From JANWZL01 sp037445185 (GTDB taxonomy: Bacteria; Pseudomonadota; Gammaproteobacteria; Burkholderiales; Thiobacillaceae), in the NCBI GenBank assembly GCA_037445185.1, contig JBBIKZ010000002.1, positions 1 to 64,000 of the forward strand: DNA of 64,000 bases, in the 5' to 3' direction. A program made the position numbers and the translations under genes. A model generated the notes under the pieces. The model did no database searches. It was not told the DNA's origin and saw only the letters and a list, made by a program, of their open reading frames with translations. Positions 24,457 to 33,600 of the stretch are shown here, piece after piece; position 1 is the stretch's first letter; each line of letters opens with the position of its first letter.

Positions 24457-24938
24457 GGGGCTGCGTAGGGGTCGGGGAAACCCAACCTGAGTAGGATAAA
24501 ACTTTCCACCGCCTCCATGGACGTGGCCTCCCGTTCGTGTTGGTGATCATAGCCCTGTAGGTGCAGCATACCGTGCACCACCAGGTGCGCGTAGTGCTCG
24601 GCGAGCCGCCTGCCCTGTTCGCGCGCCTCGCGCGCGATGACCGGCGCACACAGCACGATGTCGCCGCTGAGCGCGGATGTGGGAAGCGGTGTCTGAGGCG
24701 GGGCGGAATCGTAGGCGAAGCTCAACACGTTGGTGGCGTAGTCCTTGCCGCGGTAGTCGCGGTTGAGTCGCCGGCCTTCGTCCTCGTCGACGAACCTGAC
24801 GGTCACCTCGGCGTCCTGCATCAGGGCTGCGCGCGCCCAGCGCCGCAGGTGCGTGCGGGTGGGAAGATCGCTGCGGTCGGCCACCGCATATTGCACGGTG
24901 AGCGCAAGCCGCGGTGTCGCGCCGGCCTCACCGCTCAC
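24453..24938 (-). CDS. ybeY: Endoribonuclease YbeY
   Basis: 161 residues. The zinc site 'HLVVHGMLHLQGYDHQHERE' carries the three-His HGxxHLxGYDH motif. 'LNRDYRGKDYATNVLSF' is the second family signature. Single-strand RNase for 16S rRNA 3'-end maturation and ribosome quality control. Overlaps corC and phoH by 4 bp each, so it is one coupled operon. Confidence 0.96.
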   Translation of the reverse strand: MSGEAGATPRLALTVQYAVADRSDLPTRTHLRRWARAALMQDAEVTVRFVDEDEGRRLNRDYRGKDYATNVLSFAYDSAPPQTPLPTSALSGDIVLCAPVIAREAREQGRRLAEHYAHLVVHGMLHLQGYDHQHEREATSMEAVESFILLRLGFPDPYAAP

Positions 24939-25897
24939 CCCTCCCCCCTTTGCGCCTCGCGCGCGGCGTGGGCGTCATAGGCCGCGATGATGCGCGCAAC
25001 CAGCGGGTGGCGCACCACGTCGTCGTTCTGGAACTCGGTGAAGGCGATACCGCGCACATCCCTGAGGATGTCGCGCACCTCGACGAGCCCGCTCTTCTGG
25101 CCGCGCGCCAGGTCGATCTGGGTCACGTCGCCGGTGATCACCGCCTTGGAGCCGAAACCGATGCGGGTCAAAAACATCTTCATCTGCTCCGGCGTGGTGT
25201 TCTGCGCCTCATCCAGGATGATGAAGGCATGGTTGAGCGTGCGGCCGCGCATGAAGGCGAGCGGCGCGATCTCGATCACCTGCCGCTCGAAGGCGCGGGT
25301 GGCGCGTTCGAACCCCATCAGGTCGTAGAGCGCGTCGTACAGCGGCCGCAGATAGGGATCCACCTTCTGCACCAGGTCGCCGGGCAGGAAGCCCAGCCGC
25401 TCGCCCGCCTCCACGGCCGGCCGCACCAGCACGATGCGCTTGACCAGGTCGCGCTCCAGGGCGTCCACCGCGCCGGCCACCGCCAGATAGGTCTTGCCGG
25501 TGCCGGCCGGGCCGATGCCGAAGGTCAAATCGAACTCCTGGATCTGGCGCAGATACTGGTTCTGCCGCGCGGTGCGCCCGTGCAGGCCGTGCCGGCGGGT
25601 CATCAGCACCGGCAGCTCGTTCTCGCCCTCGGCCGCCGGTTCTGTGCCGCGCGTGAGCTCCACCAGGGCGAGCTGGATGTCGTCGAGGTCCAGCGGCTTG
25701 CGCGCGCGCTGGTAGAAGTCCTGCAGGATACGGGCCGCCAGCTCCGCCTTCTCGGGCGCGCCGCCGATGCGGAAGACCTCGCCGCGGCGCGACAGGGTCA
25801 CGTCGAGCGCCGTCTCGATCTGGCGCAGGTTCTCGTCCAGCACGCCGCAGAGGTTGGCGAGCCGCTGATTGTCGACGGGGCTTAAGCTGATCTCCAA
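24935..25897 (-). CDS. PhoH-like ATPase (YbeZ)
   Basis: 320 residues. KH-like N-terminal part, then a PhoH NTPase domain with Walker A 'GIGPAGTGKTYLAV' (about residues 134-147) and Walker B 'AFIILDEAQNTTPEQMKMFLTRIGFGSKAVITGD'. It works with YbeY in RNA metabolism and the two are coupled by a 4-bp overlap. miaB precedes it by 70 bp. Start ATG at 25897 ('MEISLSPVDNQRL'). Confidence 0.95.
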   Translation of the reverse strand: MEISLSPVDNQRLANLCGVLDENLRQIETALDVTLSRRGEVFRIGGAPEKAELAARILQDFYQRARKPLDLDDIQLALVELTRGTEPAAEGENELPVLMTRRHGLHGRTARQNQYLRQIQEFDLTFGIGPAGTGKTYLAVAGAVDALERDLVKRIVLVRPAVEAGERLGFLPGDLVQKVDPYLRPLYDALYDLMGFERATRAFERQVIEIAPLAFMRGRTLNHAFIILDEAQNTTPEQMKMFLTRIGFGSKAVITGDVTQIDLARGQKSGLVEVRDILRDVRGIAFTEFQNDDVVRHPLVARIIAAYDAHAAREAQRGEG

Positions 25898-25967
25898 ATC
25901 GTTGCCGTCGGACTGCGATGGTGCAATCCTCTCATTCTAGCCCGTCGGGGCCGTCGGTGCATCCCGC

Positions 25968-27296
25968 TCAGACGTGCACGACCACGCCGCGTAGGCTGTT
26001 GGGCAGCGCCTGGGTGATGGTGACCTCGACCATGTGGCCGATCAGGCGGGGATGGCCGGCGAAGTTCACCACCCGGTTGTTCTCCGTGCGGCCGGTGAGT
26101 TCGGCCGCATCCTTCTTCGACGGCCCCTCCACCAGGACGCGCTGCCGGGTGCCGACCATGGCCGCGCTGATCGCCTCGGCGTTGCGGCGGATCGCCTCCT
26201 GCAGGCGGTAGAGGCGCTCGAGCTTGACCGTCTGCGGCGTGTCGTCCGGCAGGCTCGCCGCCGGTGTGCCGGGCCGGGGGCTGTAGACGAAGCTGAAGGA
26301 GTTGTCGAAGCCCACTTCTTCGACCAGCCGCAGGGTGGCCTCGAAGTCGGCCTCGGTCTCGCCCGGGAAGCCGACGATGAAGTCGGTGGCGATGGAGATC
26401 CCGGGCCGCACGGCGCGCAGCCGGCGGATGATGGATTTGTACTCCAAGACGGTATAGCCGCGCTTCATGGCGGCGAGGATGCGGTCGGAGCCGGACTGCA
26501 CCGGCAGGTGCAGGTGGCTTGCGAGCTTGGGCACGCGGGCGTAGACCTCGACCAGGCGGTCGGTGAACTCGCGCGGGTGCGAGGTGGTGTAGCGCACGCG
26601 CGCGATGCCCGGGATCTCGGCGACCAGTTCCAGCAGCAGGGCGAAGTCCGCCGTCTCGCCGTCCTCTATGGCGCCGCGGTAGGCATTGACGTTCTGCCCC
26701 AGGAGGGTCACCTCGCGCACCCCCTGGGCGGCCAGGCCCGCCACCTCGGCCAGCACGTCGGCGAGGGGGCGCGAGACCTCCTCGCCGCGGGTGTAGGGCA
26801 CGACACAAAAGCTGCAGTATTTGGAGCAGCCCTCCATCACCGAGACGAAGGCGGAGGGCCCTTCGACCCGGGCCGGCGGCAGTCGATCGAACTTCTCGAT
26901 CTCGGGGAAGGAGACGTCCACCTGGGGGCGGCCCGTGGCGCGCCGCCGGGCCATGAGCTCCGGCAGCCGGTGCAGGGTCTGCGGCCCGAACACTAGGTCG
27001 ACGAAGGGCGCGCGCCGGACGATGGCCTCGCCCTCCTGGCTCGCGACACAGCCGCCCACGCCGATGATGAGCGCCGGGTTGCGGCCTTTGAGGTGTTTGA
27101 CCATTCCCAGCTCGGTGAACACCTTCTCCTGCGCCTTCTCGCGCACCGAGCAGGTGTTGAAGAGGATCACATCGGCCGCCTCCGGGTCGTCGGTGGGCAC
27201 GAGGCCCTCGGCGGCGGCGAGCACGTCGGCCATCTTCGCCGAGTCGTACGCGTTCATCTGGCAGCCGAAGGTCTTGATGAAGACTTTGCGGGACAT
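25968..27296 (-). CDS. miaB: tRNA-2-methylthio-N6-dimethylallyladenosine synthase
   Basis: Radical-SAM methylthiotransferase that adds the 2-methylthio group to i6A37. 442 residues: N-terminal MTTase domain with three Cys of the auxiliary cluster ('[10 protein letters not shown]', '[14 protein letters not shown]', '[10 protein letters not shown]'), radical-SAM motif '[17 protein letters not shown]', then a TRAM domain (about 380-440). Full length. First gene of the miaB-phoH-ybeY-corC run. Divergent from ubiD with a 51-bp gap that must hold promoters for both. Confidence 0.97.
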   Translation of the reverse strand: MSRKVFIKTFGCQMNAYDSAKMADVLAAAEGLVPTDDPEAADVILFNTCSVREKAQEKVFTELGMVKHLKGRNPALIIGVGGCVASQEGEAIVRRAPFVDLVFGPQTLHRLPELMARRRATGRPQVDVSFPEIEKFDRLPPARVEGPSAFVSVMEGCSKYCSFCVVPYTRGEEVSRPLADVLAEVAGLAAQGVREVTLLGQNVNAYRGAIEDGETADFALLLELVAEIPGIARVRYTTSHPREFTDRLVEVYARVPKLASHLHLPVQSGSDRILAAMKRGYTVLEYKSIIRRLRAVRPGISIATDFIVGFPGETEADFEATLRLVEEVGFDNSFSFVYSPRPGTPAASLPDDTPQTVKLERLYRLQEAIRRNAEAISAAMVGTRQRVLVEGPSKKDAAELTGRTENNRVVNFAGHPRLIGHMVEVTITQALPNSLRGVVVHV

Positions 27297-27347
27297 GGTG
27301 ATTCCGGGTTAAATCGGGCCTATTTTATCTTTACTGCTCGCTGCCAC

Positions 27348-28811
27348 ATGAAATACCAGGACCTGCGCGACTTCATCCGGCAGCTCGAGGCCATGGGCGA
27401 GCTCAGGCGCATCGGCGTCGAGGTGGACCCCAGGCTGGAGATGACCGAGATCGGCGACCGGGTCTTGCGGCGCGGCGGGCCCGCCTTGCTGTTCGAGCGG
27501 CCCAAGGGCCACACGATGCCCGTGCTCGCCAACCTGTTCGGCACGGTCAGGCGCGTCGCCTTGGGGATGGGCGAGGAGGATCCGGAGAAGCTACGCGAGA
27601 TCGGCCGGCTGCTCGCCTACTTGAAGGAGCCGGAGCCGCCCAGGGGCCTCAAGGACGCCTGGGAGAAGTGGCCCATCCTCAAGCAGGTGCTCAACATGTC
27701 GCCCAGAGAGGTGAGTCGCCCGCCCTGCCAGGAGGTGGTGTGGGAGGGTGACGAGGTCGACCTCGGGCGGCTGCCCATCCAGACCTGCTGGCCGAATGAT
27801 GCCGCCCCGCTCATCACCTGGGGCCTCACCGTCACGCGCGGGCCGCTCAAGCCGCGCCAGAACCTGGGCATCTACCGCCAGCAGGTCATCGCCCGCAACC
27901 AGGTCATCATGCGCTGGCTGGCGCACCGCGGCGGGGCGCTGGATTTTCGCGAGCATTGCCTCGCCCACCCCGGCCAGCCCTTCCCGGTCGCGGTGGCGCT
28001 GGGCGCCGACCCGGCCACGCTGCTCGCGGCCGTCACACCGATCCCGGACACGCTCTCCGAATACCAGTTCGCCGGCCTGTTGCGCGGGGCGAAGACCGAG
28101 GTCGCCGCCGCCCTCGGCTCGGACCTGCAGGTGCCGGCTGCCGCCGAGATCGTGCTCGAGGGGGTGATCCACCCGGAGGAGACCGCGCTGGAAGGCCCTT
28201 TCGGCGACCACACCGGCTACTACAACGAGCAGGAGCGCTTCCCCGTCTTCACCATCCAGCGCATGACCATGCGCCGCGATCCCATCTACCACAGCACCTA
28301 CACCGGCAAGCCGCCGGACGAGCCGGCCATCCTCGGGGTGGCCCTGAACGAGGTGTTCGTGCCCCTGCTGCAGAAGCAGTTCCCGGAGATTACCGACTTC
28401 TACCTGCCGCCCGAGGGCTGCAGCTACCGGCTGGCGGTGGTGGCCATCAAAAAGGCCTATCCCGGCCACGCCAAGCGGGTGATGTTCGGGGTGTGGAGCT
28501 TTTTGCGCCAGTTCATGTACACCAAGTTCATCCTCGTCACCGACGACGACATCGACGTGCGGTCGTGGCCGGAGGTGATCTGGGCGCTCACCACCCGCGT
28601 CGATCCGGCGCGCGACACCCTGCTGGTGGAAAACACCCCCATCGACTACCTGGACTTCGCCAGCCCCGTCTCGGGCCTGGGCAGCAAGATGGGCATAGAC
28701 GCCACCCACAAGTGGCCGGGCGAGACGACGCGGCAATGGGGCACGCCCATCCGCATGGACGAGGCGGTCAAGCGGCGCATCGACGCCCTGTGGTCCGACC
28801 TCGGGCTGTGA
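27348..28811 (+). CDS. ubiD: 4-hydroxy-3-polyprenylbenzoate decarboxylase UbiD
   Basis: Decarboxylates the ubiquinone precursor with prenylated FMN made by UbiX. 487 residues, normal length. Family motifs: '[20 protein letters not shown]' at the N-terminus, '[11 protein letters not shown]', '[12 protein letters not shown]', '[16 protein letters not shown]' with the conserved acidic/Arg active-site region, and a C-terminal '[14 protein letters not shown]'. The ATG at 27348 is used; the frame is open far upstream but only into miaB antisense. ubiJ-ubiB lie about 6 kb away. Confidence 0.96.
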   Translation: MKYQDLRDFIRQLEAMGELRRIGVEVDPRLEMTEIGDRVLRRGGPALLFERPKGHTMPVLANLFGTVRRVALGMGEEDPEKLREIGRLLAYLKEPEPPRGLKDAWEKWPILKQVLNMSPREVSRPPCQEVVWEGDEVDLGRLPIQTCWPNDAAPLITWGLTVTRGPLKPRQNLGIYRQQVIARNQVIMRWLAHRGGALDFREHCLAHPGQPFPVAVALGADPATLLAAVTPIPDTLSEYQFAGLLRGAKTEVAAALGSDLQVPAAAEIVLEGVIHPEETALEGPFGDHTGYYNEQERFPVFTIQRMTMRRDPIYHSTYTGKPPDEPAILGVALNEVFVPLLQKQFPEITDFYLPPEGCSYRLAVVAIKKAYPGHAKRVMFGVWSFLRQFMYTKFILVTDDDIDVRSWPEVIWALTTRVDPARDTLLVENTPIDYLDFASPVSGLGSKMGIDATHKWPGETTRQWGTPIRMDEAVKRRIDALWSDLGL

Positions 28812-28973
28812 TGCCGGACCCTGGCGAGCCACGTGGACGTTGCAGGCGTCAGCGCGAACACCGGTGCAGGAAAACAACTGCCCGGGGGTGGGGTGCCGGC
28901 AGGGGGCAGGTAAGAGCGGACCCTGTCCGCGCTGTGCGACCTCCTGCACGGGGCGACCTGGAGGCCATGCACG

Positions 28974-28990
28974 GTTAAGTGTTTCTTAAG
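28974..28990 (+). promoter_or_regulatory. PmrA/QseB-type response-regulator box
   Basis: GTTAAG, five bases, CTTAAG. The published PmrA box is YTTAAK-N5-YTTAAK; the second half fits exactly and the first has one mismatch (G for Y). It lies 72 bp upstream of the small secreted protein and of a response regulator of that same class, so it is a candidate autoregulatory site. Confidence 0.55.
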
Positions 28991-29061
28991 CCTCGATCAG
29001 GACAATGGGACCTGCCGAAACGATGGTCGTTAGGCAGTTCATTCACCGATAGGAGATCCCG

Positions 29062-29316
29062 ATGAACCTGAAGACCCTGGCCGCCCTCCTGGCCGCCACC
29101 TCCTTCCTGACCCTGGGTGCCGTGCATGCCGCCGACAAGGCGGCCAAACCCGCCGAGCCCGCCAAGGCCGCCGAGCCGGCCAAGCCGGCAGAGATGTCGC
29201 ATCCGGCCGACACCGCCCACGCCGAGCACAAGGTTGCCAAGAAGACCACCAAGAAGACCAAGCACGCGGCGACCGCTGCTACCCCTGCCACGCCGGCCGA
29301 GCCGGCCAAGAAGTAG
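29062..29316 (+). CDS. Small secreted Ala/Lys/Pro-rich protein
   Basis: 84 residues. A clear Sec signal peptide (residues 1-23, 'LLAATSFLTLGAVHA') is followed by a low-complexity mature chain of repeated 'KPAEPAKAAEP' with Lys and a few His (HPADTAHAEHK). Such low-complexity acid/metal-stress proteins occur in many proteobacteria, but no named family is assigned. TAGGAG lies 9 bp before the ATG. It is between a PmrA-box-like site and a rho-independent terminator, ahead of the two-component genes, so it could be their most highly expressed target. Confidence 0.8.
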   Translation: MNLKTLAALLAATSFLTLGAVHAADKAAKPAEPAKAAEPAKPAEMSHPADTAHAEHKVAKKTTKKTKHAATAATPATPAEPAKK

Positions 29317-29344
29317 GCTTGCTGGGTTGCTATCGCTGGACAAG

Positions 29345-29367
29345 GCGGGGCATAGGCCCCGCTTTTT
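29345..29367 (+). terminator. Rho-independent terminator between small gene and response regulator
   Basis: GCGGGGC, ATAG loop, GCCCCGC, then TTTTT. It would end most transcripts after the small gene and allow only partial read-through into the regulator genes. Confidence 0.85.
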
Positions 29368-29413
29368 GCCATGGGTGCCGTCGCGAGCCTAGTCCCCCCA
29401 AGGGAGTGGAGAC

Positions 29414-30076
29414 ATGAAACTGCTGCTGGCCGAAGACGATCCCATGATCGGCGCGAGCATGGAGCAGGGCCTGCGCATCGCCGGCTTCGCCGTGGACTGG
29501 GTGCGCGACGGCAAGGCGGCGGAGCTCGCCCTCGAGACCGGCACCTATGCCCTGTTGATCCTGGACCTGGGGTTGCCCAGACAGGATGGCCTCACCCTAC
29601 TCAGGCGTCTGCGCCAGGCCGACAATCCCATCCCCGTGCTGATCGTCACGGCGCGGGATGCCGTCGCCGACCGGGTGGCGGGGCTCAACCTCGGGGCGGA
29701 CGATTACCTGGCCAAGCCTTTCGACCTGCAGGAACTGGTCGCGCGGGTGCGCGCCCAGATCCGCCGGCATCAGGGCCGCGCGCGGCCGGAGATGCGCTGC
29801 GGGGCGCTCACCCTCAACCCGCTGACGCGCGAGGTCTGTCTGGACGGTGCGCCCGTGCATCTGTCGCAAAAGGAGTTCGCCATGCTCGAGGCCCTGCTGG
29901 AGCGACCCGGCAGTGTGCTGTCCAAGCCCCAGCTCGAGGAACGCCTATACGGCTGGGGCGAGGAGGTGTCGAGCAACGCCATCGAGGTGCATCTGCACCA
30001 TCTTCGCCGTAAACTGGGGCCGGCATGGATACGCAACGTGCGCGGTGTCGGCTACAAGATCGTCCCCCCCGAGTAG
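29414..30076 (+). CDS. OmpR-family response regulator, PmrA/QseB type
   Basis: 220 residues. Receiver domain 1-115 with acidic pocket E7/D8/D9, phosphoacceptor D51 ('LLILDLGLP') and K101-region 'LAKPFDLQEL'. Then a winged-helix DNA-binding domain 125-218 ('GYKIVPPE' end). D51 and the sequence 'DGLTLLRRLRQ' match the PmrA/QseB class. The AGGGAG site precedes the ATG. Its gene overlaps the sensor kinase gene and, through trkH, forms a regulator-sensor-potassium transporter group. Signal unknown. Confidence 0.93.
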   Translation: MKLLLAEDDPMIGASMEQGLRIAGFAVDWVRDGKAAELALETGTYALLILDLGLPRQDGLTLLRRLRQADNPIPVLIVTARDAVADRVAGLNLGADDYLAKPFDLQELVARVRAQIRRHQGRARPEMRCGALTLNPLTREVCLDGAPVHLSQKEFAMLEALLERPGSVLSKPQLEERLYGWGEEVSSNAIEVHLHHLRRKLGPAWIRNVRGVGYKIVPPE

Positions 30077-31433
30077 GCGCCCGACGTGGTGGGGCTCCAT
30101 CCGCGGGCGGCTGCTCGCCTGGCAGATCGGTGCCCTGGCCCTGACCGGGCTGATGGTCAGCCTGATCACTTACAGCCTGGCCTGGAACGGCTTCAACCGG
30201 GTGCGCGACTACAACCTGGAGCAGATCGCCTACTCGGTGCTGCGCCACGGGGTGGTGTCGGAGTCGGGCGAGGAGGTGCCCTCCAGCGAGAACAGGGGGC
30301 AGTTTTTGAGCCAGATCTGGTCCGCCGACGGGCAGCTGGTCTATACCTCGCGTCCCGACATCCCCCTGCCGCCCCAGAAAAATGGCCTCAACGTGCTCGA
30401 TCTGGCGGATGAGGAATGGCACATCTACACCCTGCGCGACGGCGGCCTGACCATCCAGGTGGCCAACACCTCGGCCAATCGGGCCGAGATGTTCGCCCGC
30501 ATCATCTCCTGGCTGATCCTGCCCATGGGCCTGCTCATCGCCGGGCTGGGTGGGCTCATCTGGCTGGCCGTGGGCCGCGCCCTGCGCCCCTTGGATAAGG
30601 TGCGCGGCGAGATCGGCGCGCGGGATGTCGCCAGAGTGCATGCCCTGGATACGCGCCGGCTGCCCGAGGAGCTGGCGCCGCTGGTGGAGGCGCTCAACGC
30701 CCTGCTGGCCCGACTGGAGGCGGCGCTGGCGCTGCAGAGCCGCTTCATCGCCGACGCCGCGCACGAACTGCGCACCCCCTTGACCGCCGTGCGCCTGCAG
30801 GCCCAGCTCGCCCAGCAGGCAGGCAGCGCCCAGGAGCGGGAGAGGGCCCTGGCCCAGCTCATCGACGGCGTGGACCGGGCGAGCCATCTGGTCCAGCAGC
30901 TGCTCAACATGGCGCGGCTGTCCCCTGAGGCGAACCGGGGCAAGCGGGGTCCCGTCGCCCTGGACGCGCTGGCGAAGCAGGTGGTGGCGGAGTTTTCCCC
31001 CCAGGCCGAGGCGCGCGACATCGACCTGGGGGTTGGCGTCTGCACGCCTCTGACCATGCTGGCTCAGGTCGATGCCCTGCGGGTGCTGCTGGGCAATCTG
31101 GTGGACAATGCCCTGCGCTACACCCCACCCGGTGGCCGGGTGGACGTGAATGTCATGGCGGAAGAAGGCCGCGCGGTGCTGAGTGTGGCCGACAACGGCC
31201 CCGGCATCCCCATCGAGGCGCGCGAGAGGGTGTTCGAACGCTTCTGCCGGCTGGCCCCCGCCGACATCCCCGGCAGCGGCCTCGGGCTCTCCATCGTCCG
31301 GGACAGCGCCACCCTGCACGGCGGCTGCGTCCACCTGGAGGACACGCCGGGCGGCGGGCTCACCGTGCGGGTGGAACTGCCGCTCGCCGCCCGTGCGGAC
31401 TGCCCGGCCGCCGCCAACGCTCGATCCGCATGA
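30045..31433 (+). CDS. Sensor histidine kinase, QseC/PmrB type
   Basis: 462 residues from the GTG at 30045, which overlaps the response regulator by 32 bp; no later start precedes the first membrane helix. Two transmembrane helices (about 25-43 and 155-175) enclose a periplasmic sensor of about 110 residues. HAMP-like linker, dimerisation helix with H240 in 'DAAHELRTPL', N-box 'LLGNLVDNALRYTPPGG', G1 'VADNGPGIP' and G2 'GSGLGLSIV'. The last bases overlap trkH (ATGA). The ligand is not deducible. Confidence 0.92.
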   Translation: MSATRSSPPSRRPTWWGSIRGRLLAWQIGALALTGLMVSLITYSLAWNGFNRVRDYNLEQIAYSVLRHGVVSESGEEVPSSENRGQFLSQIWSADGQLVYTSRPDIPLPPQKNGLNVLDLADEEWHIYTLRDGGLTIQVANTSANRAEMFARIISWLILPMGLLIAGLGGLIWLAVGRALRPLDKVRGEIGARDVARVHALDTRRLPEELAPLVEALNALLARLEAALALQSRFIADAAHELRTPLTAVRLQAQLAQQAGSAQERERALAQLIDGVDRASHLVQQLLNMARLSPEANRGKRGPVALDALAKQVVAEFSPQAEARDIDLGVGVCTPLTMLAQVDALRVLLGNLVDNALRYTPPGGRVDVNVMAEEGRAVLSVADNGPGIPIEARERVFERFCRLAPADIPGSGLGLSIVRDSATLHGGCVHLEDTPGGGLTVRVELPLAARADCPAAANARSA

Positions 31434-32890
31434 CACGACGTCTGCCCGCCATCCTCGAGGTGCTCGGCATGGTGGTCTTCGTCTTCGGGCTCTCCATGCT
31501 GTTGCCCCTCGGCGTCTCCCTGCTGCTCGGCGATGCTGCCCAGAGGGCCTATGACGAGGCGGTCCTCATCACGGTGGGGTCGGGTGGGCTCATGTGGCTC
31601 GCCACCCACCGCAATCGGCAAGAGCTCAGGGCGCGCGACGGCTACCTGCTGGTGGTGCTCACCTGGACGCTGCTGCCGGCCTTCGCAGCCCTGCCCCTGC
31701 TCATCTACCTGCCGGAGCTATCTTTCACCGACGCCTATTTCGAGACCATGTCGGGGCTGACCACCACCGGCGCCACGGTCCTATCCGGTCTGGACGCGCT
31801 GCCTCCCTCCATCAACCTCTGGCGCACCCAGATGCACCTGATGGGCGGCATGGGGGTGATCGTGCTGGTGGTGGCCATCCTGCCGCTGCTGGGGGTGGGG
31901 GGGCGGCAGATGTACAAGGCCGAGACACCCGGGCCCATGAAGGACACCAAGCTCACGCCGCGCATGAGCGAGACGGCGCGCGGGCTCTGGGTGGTCTATG
32001 GCGTCTACACCAGCGCCTGTTTCCTGGCCTTTTGGCTGCTGGGCATGGACTGGCTGGATGCCCTCATCCACGCCTTCTCGGTCATGGGCCTGGGCGGTTT
32101 TTCCTCCCACGACGCCAGCTTCGGCCACTTCGACTCGGTGCCGCTGGAACTCACCGCCATGTGCTTCGCCCTACTCGCCGGCATGAATTTCGCCACCCAC
32201 TTTCTCGCCCTGCGCGGTCGCAGCCTGCGCCCCTACCGGGTCGATCCGGAGATCCGCGCCTTCCTCGGTGTCGTGCTCGGCAGCTCACTGCTGCTCGCCC
32301 TGTACCTGTGGTGGCGCGACGTCTACCCGGATTTCCCCAGCGCCCTGCGCTACGCCAGCTTCAACACCATCTCCATGGCCACCACCCTGGGCCTGGCCAC
32401 CGACGACTTCGGCGCCTGGCCAGTCTTCGCCGGCTTGTGGCTCCTGCTGCTATGCAGCTTTTCCACGGCGGCGGGTTCGACCGGCGGCGGCATCAAGATG
32501 ATGCGCGCCCTCATCCTCTACAAGCAGTTTTTCAGGGAGATCCTCAAGCTCCTGCATCCCACGGTGGAGGCCCCGGTCCGGCTGGGCGACCTCACGGTGC
32601 CCAACAAGATCATCTTCGCCGTGCTCACCTATGTCTTCGTGTACATGGTGTCGGTGGTGGGCCTGAGTCTGCTGCTCATCGTCTCGGGCATGGATGTGCT
32701 CAGCGCCTTCAGCGCCTGCGTGGCCACCCTCAACAACACCGGCCCGGGCCTGGGCACGGTGGGCCCGGCCACCACCTACGCCGGGCTGACGGATTTCCAG
32801 ACCTGGGTGTGCACCTTCGCCATGCTCCTGGGCCGGCTGGAGCTGCTCACCCTGCTGGTGGTGCTGGCGCCGGCGTTCTGGCGCAAGTGA
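31430..32890 (+). CDS. trkH: Potassium transporter TrkH
   Basis: 486 residues, membrane-embedded K+ uptake subunit with four P-loops. The selectivity filter glycines are seen as 'SGLTTTGATVLSG', 'FSVMGLGGFSS', 'STAAGSTGGGIKMM' and 'LNNTGPGLGTVG'. TrkH works with the cytoplasmic gating protein TrkA, which is not encoded here. Its ATG overlaps the kinase gene stop by 4 bp, so it is translated from the same message as the two-component system, an unusual pairing. Confidence 0.93.
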   Translation: MTRRLPAILEVLGMVVFVFGLSMLLPLGVSLLLGDAAQRAYDEAVLITVGSGGLMWLATHRNRQELRARDGYLLVVLTWTLLPAFAALPLLIYLPELSFTDAYFETMSGLTTTGATVLSGLDALPPSINLWRTQMHLMGGMGVIVLVVAILPLLGVGGRQMYKAETPGPMKDTKLTPRMSETARGLWVVYGVYTSACFLAFWLLGMDWLDALIHAFSVMGLGGFSSHDASFGHFDSVPLELTAMCFALLAGMNFATHFLALRGRSLRPYRVDPEIRAFLGVVLGSSLLLALYLWWRDVYPDFPSALRYASFNTISMATTLGLATDDFGAWPVFAGLWLLLLCSFSTAAGSTGGGIKMMRALILYKQFFREILKLLHPTVEAPVRLGDLTVPNKIIFAVLTYVFVYMVSVVGLSLLLIVSGMDVLSAFSACVATLNNTGPGLGTVGPATTYAGLTDFQTWVCTFAMLLGRLELLTLLVVLAPAFWRK

Positions 32891-32931
32891 TGGGCACCGC
32901 TGCAACACGGGAACCGAACCAACGACCCCGC

Positions 32932-33600
32932 CTAGCGATCGGCGTTGGTCGGCCGCGTGACCAGGCGACCTTGACCATAACTGGCGAAGCGCGCCAGCAC
33001 CTCGTCCATCTCGGCGTCGGTGAGCAGCACCGGCTGCCCCAAGAGGCTTGCCCGCCAGTACTGGGCGGCCAGTTCCTCCACCTCCACGGCCAGGGCGAGC
33101 GCCGCCTCGAGGTCGGGGCCCACGGCGACCTGGCCGTGGTTGGCCATCAGGCAGGCGCGGCGACCCGTCAATGCGGCCAGCACCTTCTCAGACAGGGCCT
33201 CGGTGCCGAAGGGGGCGTAGTCGGCGCAGGGGATGTCGCGTCCGCCGGCCGCCGCCACCATGTAGTGGAAGGGGGGGATGGCGCGGCGCAGGCAGGCGAG
33301 GCTCACCGCATAGGGCGAGTGGGCGTGCACCACGGCGCCCACCTCGGGCCGGGCGGCGTAAATGTCGCGGTGGATGCGCCACTCGCTCGAGGGTTTGAGC
33401 GGGCCACCGTACCCCCCGTACATGTCCATGGGCACCATCTGCTCCGGCGTGAGTGTGGCGTTGGGCAGCCCGCTGGGGGTGATGAGGAAGCCCGCGCCGA
33501 AACGCATGCTGACATTGCCGGCGGCGCCGCTGTTCAGGCCCAGGCTCGCCGTACGCCGCGCGGCCTCGGCCAGCAACTCGCGCGCCATCCGCTCATCCAT
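32932..33600 (-). CDS. Class II (FucA-type) aldolase, DHAP-shunt candidate
   Basis: 222 residues. Zinc and catalytic positions match L-fuculose-1-phosphate aldolase numbering: E73 in 'SSEWRIH', H92 and H94 in 'VVHAHSPYA', H155 in 'ANHGQVAVG'. MtnB dehydratases share the fold, but E73 at this place favours retro-aldol cleavage. It follows mtnA with an 8-bp overlap. In the DHAP shunt an MtnA isomerase supplies 5-deoxy- or 5-methylthio-ribulose-1-phosphate, which such an aldolase (Ald2) splits to DHAP and an aldehyde. No mtnB/C/D/E gene is seen here. Substrate assignment is inference. Confidence 0.85.
   Translation of the reverse strand: MDERMARELLAEAARRTASLGLNSGAAGNVSMRFGAGFLITPSGLPNATLTPEQMVPMDMYGGYGGPLKPSSEWRIHRDIYAARPEVGAVVHAHSPYAVSLACLRRAIPPFHYMVAAAGGRDIPCADYAPFGTEALSEKVLAALTGRRACLMANHGQVAVGPDLEAALALAVEVEELAAQYWRASLLGQPVLLTDAEMDEVLARFASYGQGRLVTRPTNADR

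Noticed and set aside
28916..28930. Hairpin GCGGAC-CCT-GTCCGC as terminator of ubiD
   Set aside because: No T-run follows, so it is not a clear intrinsic terminator.
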